Shown: positions 21,741 through 21,813 of the stretch, piece after piece
Numbering within the stretch: position 1 is the first letter of the stretch
Layout: every line of letters starts with the position of its first letter
Assembly (NCBI GenBank): GCA_964551835.1
Contig: CAZKEM010000055.1
Coordinates: 1 to 21,813, forward strand
DNA length: 21,813 bases
Reading direction: 5' to 3'
Source: JAHDCC01 sp964551835
GTDB lineage: Bacteria; Actinomycetota; Acidimicrobiia; Acidimicrobiales; SZUA-35
Made by a program: the position numbers and the translations under genes
Notes under the pieces: model-generated
Databases searched by the model: none
Seen by the model: the letters and a program-made list of their open reading frames with translations, nothing else
Told to the model about the DNA's origin: nothing

Positions 21741-21813
21741 GGTTTACAAGCCAAGCAACTACACCTTCGAGCTCAGCTGAGATCTCACCGAGGTCGCCCC
21801 CTTCGAGTACGCC
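21712..21813 (-). CDS. alaS: Probable alanyl-tRNA synthetase, extreme C-terminus (cut by window edge)
   Basis: Only 33 codons are visible, entering from the right edge and stopping at TGA 21712. The peptide GVLEGGDLGEISAELEG then VVAWLVNLV resembles the end of the AlaS C-terminal domain, where a Gly-Gly-x-D stretch is followed by a helix of the form L-x3-L-x2-V-x2-W. The actinobacterial order alaS-ruvX-mltG-aroE predicts alaS here. It would overlap ruvX by 29 nt. A second frame, stopping at 21759, looks less protein-like. The short length limits confidence. Confidence 0.5.
   Translation of the reverse strand, partial: GVLEGGDLGEISAELEGVVAWLVNLVGLSSYWH

Noticed and set aside
1..21813. Mobile elements, CRISPR arrays, tRNA/rRNA genes, phage or defence systems
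   Set aside because: I looked for repeats, transposase-like frames and cloverleaf-like sequence and saw none; the window is almost fully occupied by core metabolic genes on one strand.

Overview
This window is one dense, co-directional block of housekeeping genes. Every supported gene lies on the minus strand, so genes are read from the right end (about 21.8 kb) to the left. Gene content and order are those of an actinobacterial core cluster. The clearest markers are the actinobacterial integration host factor (mIHF) next to gmk-rpoZ-coaBC-metK and the ruvX-mltG-aroE ... efp-nusB-pyrR order. Moderate GC, a shikimate kinase/dehydroquinate synthase fusion, a class 1B-like PyrD inside the operon and a short-type PyrF do not fit a mycobacterium or streptomycete. 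An uncultured, deep-branching lineage such as Acidimicrobiia is a reasonable inference but not proven. No mobile elements, CRISPR arrays, tRNA or rRNA genes were seen.

Layout, in the direction of transcription: (1) alaS 3' end, ruvX, mltG, aroE, ending in a candidate intrinsic terminator near 19.2 kb. (2) A DUF4388 protein, prepilin peptidase, aroKB fusion, aroQ, Xaa-Pro peptidase, efp and nusB, tightly packed with several overlaps. (3) A membrane-anchored CAP-domain protein, followed by a candidate 37-residue small ORF. (4) The pyr operon: pyrR-pyrB-pyrC-carA-carB-pyrD-pyrF, which with pyrE (not in the window) makes UMP from glutamine, bicarbonate and aspartate. (5) mihF and gmk, then rpoZ, coaBC and the 5' part of metK, probably with an added promoter before rpoZ. 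The aro genes supply four of the central shikimate steps; aroC is not in the window.

The most interesting part is the pyrR leader and 5' coding region (about 12.02-12.15 kb). Just upstream of the pyrR ribosome binding site is a hairpin matching the conserved core of Bacillus PyrR-binding loops. Inside the pyrR coding sequence, at codons 9-16, is a GC-rich 8-bp hairpin followed by a T tract, which looks like an intrinsic terminator. Codons 9-16 fall in an N-terminal extension of about 15 residues relative to Bacillus PyrR. Together these suggest PyrR-controlled, translation-coupled transcription attenuation: PyrR-UMP blocks initiation on pyrR, no ribosome covers the hairpin, and transcription of the whole operon stops early. 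This combination is inferred from sequence and differs from both the Bacillus antiterminator mechanism and the purely translational mechanism proposed for mycobacteria.

Many genes start with GTG, TTG or (gmk) apparently CTG, and 1-4 nt stop/start overlaps are common, so translational coupling appears widespread here.
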